64,000 bases of DNA, from the NCBI RefSeq assembly GCF_900115005.1, contig NZ_FOUY01000007.1:1-64000 (forward strand). Direction: 5' to 3'. Below are positions 32,421-40,868 of the stretch, piece after piece (the first letter of the stretch is position 1; every line of letters begins with the position of its first letter). Under the pieces are notes generated by a model, which was not told the origin of the DNA, searched no databases, and saw nothing but the letters and a program-made list of their open reading frames with translations. The stretch is from Pseudonocardia ammonioxydans (lineage in GTDB: Bacteria; Actinomycetota; Actinomycetes; Mycobacteriales; Pseudonocardiaceae). A program made the position numbers and the translations under genes.

Positions 32421-34795
32421 GATGCCTCCTCGAGCGAGAGGGCCGCGAAGATCGCGGCGCGCGGGATCGGGGTGGCGTCGAGCTCGACGCCGGTGTGGCG
32501 CAGCGCGTCGTTCACCGCGTTGAGGACGGCGGCCGGGGCACCGATCGTCCCGCCCTCGCCCGCGCCCTTGGCGCCGTCCGCGGTGAACGCGCAGGGGGTC
32601 TCGAGGTGCTCGATCCGCACGTCCGGGATCTCGGCGGCGGTGGGCACCTTGTACTCCATGAAGCTCGGGGCCAGCGGCTGGCCGAGCTCGTCGTAGGTGA
32701 CCTGCTCGAACAGCGCCCCGGCGATGCCCTGCGCGATGCCGCCGCGGGCCTGGCCCTCGACGACGCGCGGGTGGATCGCGACCCCGCAGTCCTCCACGCA
32801 CACGTAGCGCAGGATCTCCACGCCGCCGGTGCCCGGGTCGAGCGCGACCACGCACCCGTGGGTGGCGTTGGAGAACGTCCCGTCGCCGCCGACGTCGAAG
32901 CTGGCGGTCGCCGTCAGCCCGGGGCCGACGTCCTTGGGCAGCAGGTGCGCGCGCAGGTAGGCGACGTCGGCCAGCTCCGCGAACGGGTACGTGTGGTCCC
33001 CGGCGCGGACCCCGCCCCGGCCGTCGAGCCGGGTCGAGTCGATGTCCACCCCGGCCAGGTGCGCGGCGATCGAGCGCAGCTGGTCACCGAGCTTCACCGA
33101 GGCCGCCGCCGCGGCCGAGCCGCCGATCGTGACCGAGCGGGACGCGAACGAGCCCCAGCCGTAGGTGATCCGGTCGGTGTCGCCCTGGACGATCTTGACC
33201 TTGTCGTAGCCGATGCCGAGCCGGTCGGCGACGATCTGGGCGAACGTCGTCTCGTGGCTCTGGCCGTGCGAGAGCGTGCCGGTGGTGACCGTGACCGTCC
33301 CGTCCAGGTCCATCGTGATCTGGGAGATGTCGAAGCCCGGCACGACCTGCATCTTGCGCTGCGCGAACGCGCCCGAGCCGTAGCCGGTGCGCTCGGAGAA
33401 GCAGGAGAAGCCGATCCCGATCATCCGGCCGTCGCGGTCGCGCCCGCTGCGGGACAGCCAGCCCTCGTCGCGCAGCACCTGCTCGCACAGGTCCAGCGAC
33501 TCCAGGTACGAGCCGGGGTCGTAGGTGACGTTGTTGATCCCGCGGTAGGGGAACTCGGTGATCACGTTGCGCCGCCGGACCTCCACCGCGTCGAGGCCCA
33601 GCTCGCGGGCGGCCCGTTCCATCAGCCGTTCCATCACCATCACGTACTGCGGGCGCGACACCCCGCGGTAGGGCGCGGTCGGCGCCTTGTTGGTGGTGAC
33701 CGCGCGGCCGCGCACCCGGTAGGCCGGGACCCGGTAGACGCCCGGCATCTCCGCCGAGGCCATCAGCGGCTCGATCCCCGCGGTGAACGGGTAGCAGGAG
33801 TAGGCACCCATGTCGCAGACGACGTCGGTGTCGAGGGCCAGGATCCGCCCGTCGGCGGAGAACGCGGCGCGGGCGGTGTAGTGCTGCTCGCGGGCCAGGA
33901 AGCTCGCGGTCAGCGCCTCGCGCCGGTCCTCGATCCACTTCACCGGCCGGCGCAGCCGCCGGGCCGCGGCCGCGGCGGCGATCTCCTCGCGGCCCACGAC
34001 GCACTTCTGCCCGAACCCGCCGCCCATGTCCGGCACGGTCACCCGGACCTGCTTCTCGTCGAGCCCGGCGCAGCGGGCCAGCACCGTGCGGACCTGGTGC
34101 GGGACCTGGGTGCAGGTGCGCACGAGCAGCTGCTCGTCGCGGTCGTCCCAGTCGGCGACCACGCCGCGGGTCTCCAGGGGCAGCGCGTTCTGCCGCCCGG
34201 TGTTCGCCTCGACGGTGACGACGACGTCGCCGGCCGACGCGGATGCGGCGGCGAACACCTCGTCGATGCCCTCGGTGGCGAACAGCGACACGTCGACGAG
34301 CACGTTGCCGGGAGCCTCGTCGTGCACCGGGGTACCGGCGGCGGCCAGCGCGGCGGCCTCGGTCACCACCGGGTCGAGCGGGTCGTACTCGACGACCGCG
34401 GCCTCGACCCCGTCCTCGGCCGCGTACGGGTCGGTCGCGACGACGACCGCGAGCGGCTCCCCGACGTAGCGGACCTTGTCCCGGGCCAGGACCGGCATCG
34501 ACGTCGGCGTGAACTCCTCCGCCGGCCGGTCCAGCAGCGCGGTGATGTCGGCCAGGCCCAGGTCGGCGGCGTCGAACGCGGCGACGACGCCGGGCACCTC
34601 CCGCACCTCGCTCAGGTCGACCGCGGTGACCCGGGCGTGCGCCTCGGTGCTGCGGACGAACGCCGCGTGCAGCATCCGGGGCAGCGTGATGTCGTCGACG
34701 AACCGGCCGCGGCCGGCGAGCAGCCGCGGGTCCTCCCGGCGCGGGACGTCCGCGCCCACCCAGGTCCCGTCCGGCCGGAACCCCGGCTCACCCAT
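32417..34795 (-). CDS. Nicotinate hydroxylase, molybdopterin large subunit
   Basis: This 792-residue xanthine-dehydrogenase-family large subunit has VRYVGEPLAVVVATDPYAAED (residues about 108-128), the MPT-binding DMGGGFGQK near residue 255, TAPYRGVSRPQ with the Arg of the substrate pocket, TLSHGQSHETTFAQI, and GAGEGGTIGAPAAVLNAVNDAL with the catalytic Glu. In the nic setting it should hydroxylate nicotinate at C6. Unlike P. putida NicAB, which pairs the large chain with cytochrome domains, this enzyme keeps the three-subunit FAD form. No dedicated Mo-insertion chaperone gene is seen. Confidence 0.9.
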   Translation of the reverse strand: MGEPGFRPDGTWVGADVPRREDPRLLAGRGRFVDDITLPRMLHAAFVRSTEAHARVTAVDLSEVREVPGVVAAFDAADLGLADITALLDRPAEEFTPTSMPVLARDKVRYVGEPLAVVVATDPYAAEDGVEAAVVEYDPLDPVVTEAAALAAAGTPVHDEAPGNVLVDVSLFATEGIDEVFAAASASAGDVVVTVEANTGRQNALPLETRGVVADWDDRDEQLLVRTCTQVPHQVRTVLARCAGLDEKQVRVTVPDMGGGFGQKCVVGREEIAAAAAARRLRRPVKWIEDRREALTASFLAREQHYTARAAFSADGRILALDTDVVCDMGAYSCYPFTAGIEPLMASAEMPGVYRVPAYRVRGRAVTTNKAPTAPYRGVSRPQYVMVMERLMERAARELGLDAVEVRRRNVITEFPYRGINNVTYDPGSYLESLDLCEQVLRDEGWLSRSGRDRDGRMIGIGFSCFSERTGYGSGAFAQRKMQVVPGFDISQITMDLDGTVTVTTGTLSHGQSHETTFAQIVADRLGIGYDKVKIVQGDTDRITYGWGSFASRSVTIGGSAAAAASVKLGDQLRSIAAHLAGVDIDSTRLDGRGGVRAGDHTYPFAELADVAYLRAHLLPKDVGPGLTATASFDVGGDGTFSNATHGCVVALDPGTGGVEILRYVCVEDCGVAIHPRVVEGQARGGIAQGIAGALFEQVTYDELGQPLAPSFMEYKVPTAAEIPDVRIEHLETPCAFTADGAKGAGEGGTIGAPAAVLNAVNDALRHTGVELDATPIPRAAIFAALSLEEAS

Positions 34796-35609
34796 TGCTG
34801 TCCTCCTCGGTGGTCGCAGCGGCCTCGGCGCGGGCCCGCGCGACGAGGGTCCGGGCCAGGCCGCGGCGGTAGGCGGCCGGGACGCCGGGCTCGTCGCGCA
34901 GATCCAGGGCGTCGGCGATCTCGTCCGGGGTCCCGGCGGCCCGCACGAGCTGCGGCACCGTCGCGACCCCGCCCAGCACGACCGAGCCGGTGTCGAGGTC
35001 CGCCCCCGCCGCGACGACGGCGAAGTCGCCGCGGCGGTCGGCGTACTCGGTCAGGGCCGCCCGCGGTGCGGGTCGGTCGAACACGATCTCCACGATCACC
35101 TCGTCGGGCTCCAGGGCGGTGGTGAACGGGCCGAGGAAGAACTCGCCCGCACCGATCTCCCGCCGCCCGGCGGGGCCCTCCGCCACGATCCGGGCGTCGA
35201 GCAGCACCGCCAGCAGGCACCACTCCGCGGTGGCGTCGGCGTGGGCGATGCTGCCGCCGACCGTGCCGCGGGTGCGGATCGGCAGGTGCCCGACCCAGCG
35301 CATGGCCCGCGACAGCACGGCGAACTCCGGCCCCAGATCGGCCTTCTCCACCGCACGGTGCGTGGTCAGCGCCCCGATCCGCAGGATCGCCCGGCCGTCG
35401 TCACCGGTGCTGCGGCGGATGCCGGCCAGCCCGGGCACGTGCGTGATGTCGACCAGGTGACCCGGGCGGGCCATCCGGTAGTTCATCATCGCGACCAGGC
35501 TCTGCCCGCCGGCAAGGAGCTTGGGCTCCTCCTCGGCCAGCTCGCTCAGCAGCCCGACCGCGTCGCGCACCGAGGACGCCCGGTGGTAGGTGAACGTGGC
35601 GGGCTTCAC
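34788..35609 (-). CDS. Nicotinate hydroxylase, FAD medium subunit
   Basis: The 273-residue CoxM-type protein has the FAD-binding LLAGGQSLVAMMNYRMARPGHLVDI (residues about 30-54) and IRTRGTVGGSIAHADATAEW, followed by the CO dehydrogenase flavoprotein C-terminal domain. It passes electrons from the iron-sulfur subunit to an acceptor. GTG 35609 is the start; it overlaps the stop of the transporter gene, and GGAAGG precedes it. Its own stop overlaps the large-subunit start by 8 bp. Confidence 0.9.
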   Translation of the reverse strand: MKPATFTYHRASSVRDAVGLLSELAEEEPKLLAGGQSLVAMMNYRMARPGHLVDITHVPGLAGIRRSTGDDGRAILRIGALTTHRAVEKADLGPEFAVLSRAMRWVGHLPIRTRGTVGGSIAHADATAEWCLLAVLLDARIVAEGPAGRREIGAGEFFLGPFTTALEPDEVIVEIVFDRPAPRAALTEYADRRGDFAVVAAGADLDTGSVVLGGVATVPQLVRAAGTPDEIADALDLRDEPGVPAAYRRGLARTLVARARAEAAATTEEDSNG

Positions 35610-37003
35610 GCCTTCCCCACCGCCCGTTCCTCGACAGTCTGCTCGGTGCCGGTGATGCGGTCCAGCTCCCGGCCGCGGGTCTCCGGGGCGGCGAAGGCCA
35701 TGAACACGACCGCGGCGACCAGGAGCACGCCCATCAGTGTGAACGTCAGCGGCAGGCCCAGCACCGGCCACAGCACGCTCCCGAAGATCAGCGGGACGAA
35801 TCCGGTGACCGCCCGGCTCGACGACGACGCCCAGCCGAACCCGGACGCCCGCAGCTCGGTCGGGTAGAGCTCGGAGACGTAGGCGTACATGACCGGGATG
35901 ACGACCAGGGAGAAGAACCCGAACACCGCGATCATCACGATCGCCGCGGTCGAGGACTCCATGACCAGCGAGAACACGACCAGCGACAGGGCGGCGAGCG
36001 GGCCGGCGACGCCGATCACCCACTTGCGGCCGAGCGTCTCGACCAGCAGCACCGAGGTGATCACACCGAGGATGCCGACCGCGTTCATCACGGTGGTGGA
36101 GCCGAACGCGGCGACCTCACCCATGCCCTGCGAGCGCAGGATCGACGGCATCCAGGACAGCGCGGCGTAGTAGACGACCATCACGGTGATGAACAGCGAC
36201 CACGCGACACCGGTGATCCGCGGGGAGAAGGCCCAGATCAGCTTCAGCTGCTCGGCGATCGCCGCCACGCCCCGGCGGCGGGACCGGACGGGTTCGGGCG
36301 CGACGGCCGGGATCGAGTACTCCTCCGGCGTGGCGCCGGTCTTGCGCACCATGTCGTCGATGACCGCACGGGCCTCCGCCTCGCGGCCGGTACGGGCCAG
36401 GTAGAGCGGGGACTCCGGGACACCGCGGCGGATCCAGAACAGCAGCAGTGCCGGCAGCACCATCAGCGCGAGCATCCAGCGCCAGTTGCCCTCGACCGGG
36501 ACCAGCAGGGTGGCCGAGAGACCGGCCAGGGTGGTGCCGATCGGCCACCAGCCGTCCATCGCGGCGAGGACCTTGCCGCGCTGCTTGCGTGGGGAGAACT
36601 CGCTGACGATCGCGTAGTCCACCGGGATGCAGCCGCCGAGGCCGACACCGGCCAGGAAGCGCAGGACGAGGAAGATCTCCCAGCTCGGCGACAGCGCGCC
36701 GAGCACGGAGAACAACGCGAAGATCATCAGCGTGATGCTGAACGCGCGTTTGCGGCCCATCCGGTCCGCGATCGTGCCCCAGGCGACGGCGCCGACGGCC
36801 ATGCCGACCAGGTTGGCCGTGGCGACCAGGCCGCGTTCGCCGGTCGAGAGGTCGAACTCGGTGCCGAGCAGGGGGGTCAGGAAGCCGTTGAGGGCGACGT
36901 CCCAGGCGTCGAACATGTAGCCGAGGCCGCCGATGATGAAGATCTTCCCCTGGACGCTCCACCGCCAGGGCAGGTCCTGAACGACCTGGTCTCCGGTACG
37001 CAT
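35606..37003 (-). CDS. MFS niacin transporter (NiaP-like)
   Basis: The 465-residue protein has twelve helices and follows the NiaP pattern: GGLGYMFDAWDVALNGFL in helix 1, IADRMGRKRAF (motif A), LRFLAGVGLGGCIPVDYAIVSEFSPRKQRGK, and late YVSELYPTELRASGFGWASSSSRAVTG. NiaP proteins take up nicotinate and nicotinamide, which fits the operon. ATG 37003 has AGGAG in front; an upstream in-frame extension of 39 residues is low-complexity and rejected. It lies between nicC and the hydroxylase genes. Confidence 0.85.
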   Translation of the reverse strand: MRTGDQVVQDLPWRWSVQGKIFIIGGLGYMFDAWDVALNGFLTPLLGTEFDLSTGERGLVATANLVGMAVGAVAWGTIADRMGRKRAFSITLMIFALFSVLGALSPSWEIFLVLRFLAGVGLGGCIPVDYAIVSEFSPRKQRGKVLAAMDGWWPIGTTLAGLSATLLVPVEGNWRWMLALMVLPALLLFWIRRGVPESPLYLARTGREAEARAVIDDMVRKTGATPEEYSIPAVAPEPVRSRRRGVAAIAEQLKLIWAFSPRITGVAWSLFITVMVVYYAALSWMPSILRSQGMGEVAAFGSTTVMNAVGILGVITSVLLVETLGRKWVIGVAGPLAALSLVVFSLVMESSTAAIVMIAVFGFFSLVVIPVMYAYVSELYPTELRASGFGWASSSSRAVTGFVPLIFGSVLWPVLGLPLTFTLMGVLLVAAVVFMAFAAPETRGRELDRITGTEQTVEERAVGKA

Positions 37004-37028
37004 GTCGGTACTCCTGTCGTGGATGTTC

Positions 37029-38297
37029 CTAGCGGGCGAACTGGTAGGTGATGGCCTCGTTGTCGGGATCGTGCAGTGGTGATCCCCGCCAGAGCCAGTC
37101 GTAGGAGACGTCGGACTCACCGTCGAAGCTGCGCAGCTTCTCGTCGCGCTCCCGCTGCTCGGGGCCGTCGGGCAGGTGGTAGAAGCTCATGTTCGCCCAC
37201 GACGCGTCCTGCACCATCCCGGCGTGCTTGGCGCGGCGGTGCACGTAGCGGGTCAGTGCACCGTCCACACCGGACCCGCCCGCGGCGCCCAGCTCCTCGG
37301 CCAGCACGGCGGCGTCCTCCATCGCCTGGGAGGCGCCCTGGGCCTGGTAGGGCAGCATCGCGTGACAGGCGTCACCGAGCAGCGCGACGCGCCCGTCCAC
37401 CCACACCGGGTCCCGCCGGCGGCGGTAGAGCGCGAAGGCGGCCACGTCGTCCTTGGCCTTGGCCAGCATCGCCGGGACGCGGTCGTCCCAGTCGGAGAAG
37501 GCCTCGACCATCTCGTCGGGGGAGGCCTGCGCCGTCCAGTCCCGCTCGACCTCGGGCGTGCACGGCACGATCGCCACGATGTTGAGGAACTCGCCCTGGC
37601 GGATCATGTAGTGCACGAGGTGCTTGTCGGGGCCGTACCAGATCGTGGAGTGGTAGCGGTCGACCAGGAACCGGGTGGCCGGGTCGGCGGCGATGAGGTC
37701 GCCGGGGATCAGCGCGCGGTAGGCCATCTCGCCGGAGAAGGCGAGGGTGTCGGGGAACCCGGCGAGGTCGCGCACGGCCGAGCGGATCCCGTCCGCGCCG
37801 ACCAGCACGTCGCCGGCGAACCGCTCGCCGCGGCCGGTCACGGCCACCGGGCGGTCCGGGTCCGTCCGGTCGAGCTCGACGACCTTCGCATCGGTGTGGA
37901 CCTCGACGACCGGTCCGGGCCCGTCGGCGTCCAGGCAGGCGTCGAGCAGCATCCGGTGCAGGTCGGCACGGTGGTAGTGCCAGTACGGCGCGCCGTAGGT
38001 GTCGACGACGCTCTGGCCGAGCGGGAGCTGGGCGATGACGCTGCCGTCGGCCCAGCGCCGGCGGACCTGGTCCTGCGGGGCGGTGTGGATGTCCTCCATC
38101 TGCGGCCGCAGGCCGAGCCCGATCAGCACGCGGCTGGCGTTCGGCGCGGTCTGGATGCCGGCGCCGACCTCGCCGAGCTGTGGCGCGGCCTCCAGCACGG
38201 TGACCCGGAAGCCCTGCTGGCGCAGCGCGAGCGCGGCGGTGAGTCCGCCCAGGCCGCCTCCCGCGACCGTGATCTGCAGGGACTGGCTGGGTGCCAC
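37029..38297 (-). CDS. nicC: 6-hydroxynicotinate 3-monooxygenase
   Basis: This 422-residue flavoprotein hydroxylase has ITVAGGGLGGLTAALALRQQGFRVTVLE (Rossmann FAD loop, residues about 10-37), DVLVGADGIRS (the DG motif) and GDACHAMLPYQAQGASQAMEDAAVLAEEL. It performs the decarboxylating hydroxylation of 6-hydroxynicotinate to 2,5-dihydroxypyridine, the NicX substrate. GTG 38297 follows GAGGAGG at normal spacing; an extension to 38414 would run through the promoter element and is rejected. It is the first gene of the leftward nic operon. Confidence 0.9.
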   Translation of the reverse strand: MAPSQSLQITVAGGGLGGLTAALALRQQGFRVTVLEAAPQLGEVGAGIQTAPNASRVLIGLGLRPQMEDIHTAPQDQVRRRWADGSVIAQLPLGQSVVDTYGAPYWHYHRADLHRMLLDACLDADGPGPVVEVHTDAKVVELDRTDPDRPVAVTGRGERFAGDVLVGADGIRSAVRDLAGFPDTLAFSGEMAYRALIPGDLIAADPATRFLVDRYHSTIWYGPDKHLVHYMIRQGEFLNIVAIVPCTPEVERDWTAQASPDEMVEAFSDWDDRVPAMLAKAKDDVAAFALYRRRRDPVWVDGRVALLGDACHAMLPYQAQGASQAMEDAAVLAEELGAAGGSGVDGALTRYVHRRAKHAGMVQDASWANMSFYHLPDGPEQRERDEKLRSFDGESDVSYDWLWRGSPLHDPDNEAITYQFAR

Positions 38298-38353
38298 GAC
38301 GACCTCCTCGCATCCGGGGGCCGCACCGTTGTGACGCAGCCCGCAACGAGAAG

Positions 38354-38385
38354 TAATCCGAGCACGTACTATCCGGATACGCAAG
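38354..38385 (-). promoter_or_regulatory. 32-bp nic promoter/operator element, copy 2
   Basis: Read on the minus strand, it equals copy 1 (23635-23666) at 31 of 32 bases; the single change turns TACCCGGATA into the perfect palindrome TATCCGGATA. It ends 56 bp before the nicC start. Flanking DNA is not conserved, so the match is confined to a functional site. Confidence 0.85.
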
Positions 38386-38481
38386 AGTTTGCGCGGAATG
38401 ACCTCGCACCGCAACGTGGCGTGACCCGCCGTTCACATCCGGCAGGCCGCGGATCCGGCCCAGTGTCGCCGGGCCGGGGGC

Positions 38482-38994
38482 TCAGGCGGGGTCGTCGAGC
38501 GGGCCGCGCTCGGCGACCGCCTCCCAGTGCGCGCCGAGGGTGTTCAGCAGGCCGGCGATCTCGCTGCGCCGTTCGGCCGGGACGGCGTCGAGCAGCTCGC
38601 GGTCCAGGCGTCGGGTGCGGCGGGTGACCTCCTCGAGCGCGGCGGCGCCGTCGGCGGTCAGGGAGAGGATCTTGCGACGGGCGTCGCGGGGGGACTCGGT
38701 GCGCGTGATCAGGCCGCGCCGCTCCATCCGCCGGCAGACGTCGGCCATCGTCGAGGTGTCCAGCGCGACCGCGCCGGCCAGCGAGCTCTGGTCGGAGTCC
38801 GGGTAGGCGCGGATGGCCGAGAGCACCGCGAACTGCGGTCCGGTCAGCACGGCGTCGACGTGCCGGCTCCAGGCCGACAGGTAGGCCTGGTACATGCGCC
38901 GGGCACCGTAACCGGGGGCGGCGACCAGGTCCGCGGGCGGTGCGGCCGTGACGATCGGTTTCTGTGCCCGGCGGCGACGCAGCGGCTCGCCCAT
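38482..38994 (-). CDS. MarR-family regulator, NicR-like
   Basis: The 170-residue protein has a MarR winged helix: AVLSAIRAYPDSDQSSLAGAVALDTSTMADVCRRMERRGLITRTESPRDARRKILSLTADG (residues about 58-118). ATG 38994 is preferred because GGAGGG lies 4 bases before it. In P. putida the nic genes are repressed by the MarR protein NicR with 6-hydroxynicotinate as inducer; this gene's place beside nicC makes it the obvious counterpart, though operator binding is inferred. It faces the same way as nicC but about 100 bp of non-coding DNA and the nicC promoter separate them. Confidence 0.85.
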   Translation of the reverse strand: MGEPLRRRRAQKPIVTAAPPADLVAAPGYGARRMYQAYLSAWSRHVDAVLTGPQFAVLSAIRAYPDSDQSSLAGAVALDTSTMADVCRRMERRGLITRTESPRDARRKILSLTADGAAALEEVTRRTRRLDRELLDAVPAERRSEIAGLLNTLGAHWEAVAERGPLDDPA

Positions 38995-39011
38995 GGTCCC
39001 TCCGACGTTCA

Positions 39012-39030
39012 TCCGGACCGGGTGTCCGGA
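39012..39030. promoter_or_regulatory. Inverted repeat upstream of the MarR gene
   Basis: Arms TCCGGAC and GTCCGGA flank CGGGT, 17 bp upstream of the MarR start codon. It is a candidate autoregulatory site. It shares only CCGGA with the 32-bp nic element. Confidence 0.5.
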
Positions 39031-39045
39031 ACCCCGCCGCCGATC

Positions 39046-39678
39046 CTACGTGTCCGGACGATCACCGTCGGTGCCGGTCCGCGCCGCCGGCGGGCGCAGG
39101 CCGTCCACAAGCAGGTCCAGCAGGCGTCCGGCCTGGGCGCGACCCTCCGGGTCGGCGACGGCCATGCACACCCCGCTGGTCCCGACGAGCACGTCGGCGG
39201 CGTCGACGTCCGGCCGGAGGGTGCCGTCGGCCACGCCGGCCTCCTGCAGCGCGCGGATCGCGTCGACCATGCGCTCGCGGCTGCGCGCGAACGGGTTGTG
39301 CCCGCACGCGACGAGCGCGTGCAGCGAGTCGGCCAGGTGCTTCTTGGTGATCACGTAGTCGACGAACCGGTCCATCCAGGCGCGCAGTGCCCGGTCGGCG
39401 GGCAGCTGCCCCAGCAGCTCGGTCGCCGCCGCGCAGAGCCGGTCGAGCTCGTTGCGGTAGACGGCCTCGACGAGCGCCTCCCGGTTCGGGAAGTGCCGGT
39501 ACAGCGTGCCGATCCCGACCCCGGCGTCCTTCGCGATCCGGTCCAGCGTCGGCGCCGGGCCGCCCGCGCTCTCGGTGGTGAACGCCCGCACCGCCGCGGC
39601 CAGCAGGAGCTCGCGGTTGCGGGCGGCGTCCGCGCGCTGCGCGGGGCGGGTTCCGGTGTCGCCGGTGCCGGTGGGCAT
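39046..39678 (-). CDS. TetR-family regulator of the divergent SDR gene
   Basis: The 210-residue protein has a TetR DNA-binding domain (residues about 18-65: RNRELLLAAAVRAFTTE, TLDRIAKDAGVGIGTLYRHFPNREALVEAVY) and a typical TetR_C ligand domain (FVDYVITKKHLADSLHALV). ATG 39678 follows GGAGGAGG. It diverges from a short-chain dehydrogenase gene across 178 bp that hold two matching operator palindromes, the common arrangement in which such regulators repress themselves and the dehydrogenase. Confidence 0.88.
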   Translation of the reverse strand: MPTGTGDTGTRPAQRADAARNRELLLAAAVRAFTTESAGGPAPTLDRIAKDAGVGIGTLYRHFPNREALVEAVYRNELDRLCAAATELLGQLPADRALRAWMDRFVDYVITKKHLADSLHALVACGHNPFARSRERMVDAIRALQEAGVADGTLRPDVDAADVLVGTSGVCMAVADPEGRAQAGRLLDLLVDGLRPPAARTGTDGDRPDT

Positions 39679-39723
39679 GTGTGCCTCCTCCAACAGGGTC
39701 GGCTCCACGATACGACTTGCGAA

Positions 39724-39770
39724 CCGGAGGATGCTCCGGATACTGTCGAGTCTATTCGGAGAGTCCTCCG
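39724..39770. promoter_or_regulatory. Twin TetR operators
   Basis: Two palindromes, CCGGAG-GATG-CTCCGG (39724-39739) and CGGAG-AGTC-CTCCG (39757-39770), share the CGGAG-N4-CTCCG core. Their centres are 32 bp apart, about three helical turns, so two dimers would bind on one face. Both lie between the divergent TetR and SDR genes. Confidence 0.75.
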
Positions 39771-39886
39771 TTTTCACGTCCCGGGTTCGCGATGCTGCCT
39801 CCGGTCGCCTCTGAGCTGCTGTCGAGCCGTCTCCGAGCTGCCGCCGAGCCGGTTCCGTGAGTCCCCGAGCAGACGGGATCACCGCC

Positions 39887-40822
39887 ATGCACTTCCGGTT
39901 CACCACACCCCGATCCCTGTCCACCCACACCTTCTCCGAGCAGGACGAGACCCCGCTGGTCGCTGCGCCGACCGCTGCCGGCGTCCTGGCCGGGGTCGAT
40001 CTCACCGGCCGGCGCGCCGTCGTCACCGGCGCCGCCTCCGGCGTCGGGCTGGAGACCGCCCGTGCCCTGGCCGGTGCGGGCGCCGAGGTGACCCTCGCCG
40101 TCCGCGACGCCGACGCCGGTGAGTCCGCCCGGGCCGGCATCGTCGCCACCACCGGCAACGAGCAGGTCCGGGTCGGCGAGATCGACCTCGCCGACCAGCG
40201 CGAGATCGCCCGGTTCGTGCGGCTCTGGGACGGTCCGCTGCACATGCTCGTGCACGCCGCCGGGGTGAGCGGCGCACCGCTCACCCGCACCGTCGACGAG
40301 TGGGAGCTGCACCTGGCCGTCAACCACCTCGGCCCGGCCGCCCTGAGCGCGGGCCTGCACTGGGCACTGACCGCCGTGGACGGCGCCCGGGTGGTGAACG
40401 TCTCCCCGGATGCGCACTTGCGCGCGCCGTTCGACCTCGAGGACCCGCACTTCGTCTCGTCCCGCTACGACCGCGCGCTGGCCGACGCTCGGTCCCGGAC
40501 CGCCGCGGTGCTGCACACGGTCGAGGCCGCGCGCCGCTGGTCCGGCGACGGGATCGCGGTGAACGCCGTGCACCCCGGGCCGGCCTCGGCCGCACCGGAG
40601 CAGGCCGCGGCCACGGTCGTGCTGGCCGCGGCGTCGCCTCTGGTCGGCGGGATCAGCGGCCGCTACCTCGAGGACCTCGGCGAGGCCCACCCGGCCGGGC
40701 CGGGATCCGGGCACGGGGTCGCCGTGCACGCCGTGGACCCGGTCGTCGCCCGGCGGGTCTGGCGCTGGACCGAGCGCACGCTGCGCGAGATCTGGTTCTC
40801 CGGGCTGCCGGTGGTGGCGTAG
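39887..40822 (+). CDS. Short-chain dehydrogenase-like protein with altered active site
   Basis: The product has about 311 residues. The cofactor loop is intact (VVTGAASGVGLETARALAGAG) and the LHMLVHAAGVSG strand is normal. The catalytic residues are not: the region that is VSS in relatives reads VNVSPDAH, and the YxxxK helix reads DARSR, so the usual Ser, Tyr and Lys are replaced by Pro, Asp and Arg. The overall layout follows the retinol-dehydrogenase/WWOX-like SDRs. It may be a non-catalytic NAD(P)-binding protein. ATG 39887 is taken as the start; GTG 39857 would add ten residues. Confidence 0.8.
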   Translation: MHFRFTTPRSLSTHTFSEQDETPLVAAPTAAGVLAGVDLTGRRAVVTGAASGVGLETARALAGAGAEVTLAVRDADAGESARAGIVATTGNEQVRVGEIDLADQREIARFVRLWDGPLHMLVHAAGVSGAPLTRTVDEWELHLAVNHLGPAALSAGLHWALTAVDGARVVNVSPDAHLRAPFDLEDPHFVSSRYDRALADARSRTAAVLHTVEAARRWSGDGIAVNAVHPGPASAAPEQAAATVVLAAASPLVGGISGRYLEDLGEAHPAGPGSGHGVAVHAVDPVVARRVWRWTERTLREIWFSGLPVVA

Positions 40823-40828
40823 TGGCTC

Positions 40829-40868
40829 GTGAGTGGTTTTCGCGGCTCTGACCGCGATAACCACTCAC
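40829..40868. terminator. Convergent hairpin, member of a dispersed palindrome family
   Basis: The outer arms GTGAGTGGTT and AACCACTCAC and inner arms CGCGG and CCGCG form a stem with a small internal mismatch. It lies between the SDR gene and the convergent glucosidase gene, whose stop codon is inside it. The same arms recur at 62714-62759. Confidence 0.7.
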
